A stretch of DNA of 64,000 nt from SMYC01 sp963578475 (GTDB taxonomy: Bacteria > Acidobacteriota > Vicinamibacteria > Marinacidobacterales > SMYC01). The position numbers were made by a program, and so were the translations under genes. Numbering within the stretch: the first letter of the stretch is position 1; each line of letters begins with the position of its first letter. The notes beneath the pieces were generated by a model. That model was not told the origin of the DNA. It saw only the letters and a program-made list of their open reading frames with translations, and did no database searches. The DNA is taken from contig CAUZCL010000005.1 of NCBI GenBank assembly GCA_963578475.1, positions 62,001 through 126,000 on the forward strand, read 5' to 3'. Shown piece after piece: positions 63,710 to 64,000 of this stretch.

Positions 63710-64000
63710 CTACGCTTCTGCCCGTCGCATGAAACGGCGCCCCACGAGAACGAGGGCGACACCGATCACGAGGGCGAGGCCGATGCTCGGATAGTGCTGC
63801 TGCAACGTCTCCATCGCTTGGTCCCCGAGCCGCACGGCGAGATAGGCTTCCGCGGTGAAACGGACGAAGCGGCCCACGAAGACAGCCGCCAGGAAGCGGC
63901 GCCAGTCCATGCGCACCATGCCAGCGACAAGAATAAAAAGCTTGGTGGGGAAAGGCGGCGGGCCCAGCATCGCCACCATCACCGCGAGCATGTCGTTGCG
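63710..64000 (-). CDS. VTT-domain (YqaA/DedA-like) membrane protein, 5' end outside window
   Basis: The frame is open to the right edge, so only the C-terminal 95 or so residues are seen. They show a membrane segment with the VTT-like PPPFPTKLFILVAGMVRMDW, a second GRFVRFTAEAYLAVRLG, and a final helix ending in RRFMRRAEA. The family comprises inner-membrane proteins linked to lipid carrier flipping and membrane integrity. The start lies beyond 64000. Confidence 0.8.
   Translation of the reverse strand, partial: RNDMLAVMVAMLGPPPFPTKLFILVAGMVRMDWRRFLAAVFVGRFVRFTAEAYLAVRLGDQAMETLQQHYPSIGLALVIGVALVLVGRRFMRRAEA

Overview
The window reads as one stretch of a high-GC Gram-negative chromosome, most likely Acidobacteriota (Vicinamibacteria-like). 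This rests on gene families typical of that phylum: a giant Oar-type TonB receptor, CRTAC1/ASPIC-UnbV beta-propeller proteins beside TPR proteins, a GWxTD protein, multihaem cytochromes fused to TPRs, orphan ADOP permeases, Ser/Thr kinases with TolB-like or TPR tails, and many secreted peptidases. No 16S gene is present, so the assignment is inference. No rRNA, tRNA, CRISPR array or intact transposon was seen.

Layout. 0-6 kb: flavin disulfide reductase with TVP38 membrane partner, VOC protein, frameshifted MBL hydrolase, dead sirtuin, tolB, interrupted yceI. 6-9.3 kb: multihaem cytochrome broken several times and joined by a deletion to a headless CRTAC1 gene. 9.5-13.6 kb: ilvD, ketopantoate reductase, a membrane protein and a nucleotidyltransferase two-gene module. 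13.7-23.2 kb: five tightly packed genes for peptide and amide hydrolysis (S9C, penicillin acylase, oligopeptidase B, active and zinc-less M16). 23.4-25.8 kb: rhodanese, then gene scraps. 25.9-36 kb: haem-TPR protein, GWxTD and TPR proteins, two CRTAC1 proteins read from a divergent promoter region. 36.4-42.5 kb: TonB receptor with terminator, cupin, Tat amidase. 42.5-44.9 kb: MFS carrier, alkyltransferase-like protein, Phd/VapC-like pair. 45-48.8 kb: DUF1028, DUF2007 and the main find. 49-53.6 kb: metzincin, M14 carboxypeptidase, PpiC foldase. 53.6-56.4 kb: more scraps and a spondin lipoprotein. 56.4-59.6 kb: ppsA and its regulator, divergent from one CATG. 59.8-64 kb: dead kinase, BrnTA, frameshifted serine hydrolase, VTT membrane protein.

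Main find. Positions 48784-46742 (minus strand) form one reading frame interrupted only by a TGA exactly where a redoxin has its first catalytic cysteine (UPFC instead of CPFC). A hairpin fitting the bacterial SECIS model starts about 15 nt after the TGA. If read as selenocysteine, the product is a 680-residue membrane-anchored selenoperoxiredoxin fused to a GAF-like/HisKA/HATPase histidine kinase, a candidate selenium-dependent redox sensor.

Second theme. At least ten genes are damaged. All three Ser/Thr kinase loci, an ADOP permease and the cytochrome/CRTAC1 pair keep both ends but have lost the middle. Nonsense changes (Trp to TGA, Gln to TAG) suggest real decay. Several single-base losses in homopolymers could instead be sequencing error, so both causes must be considered.
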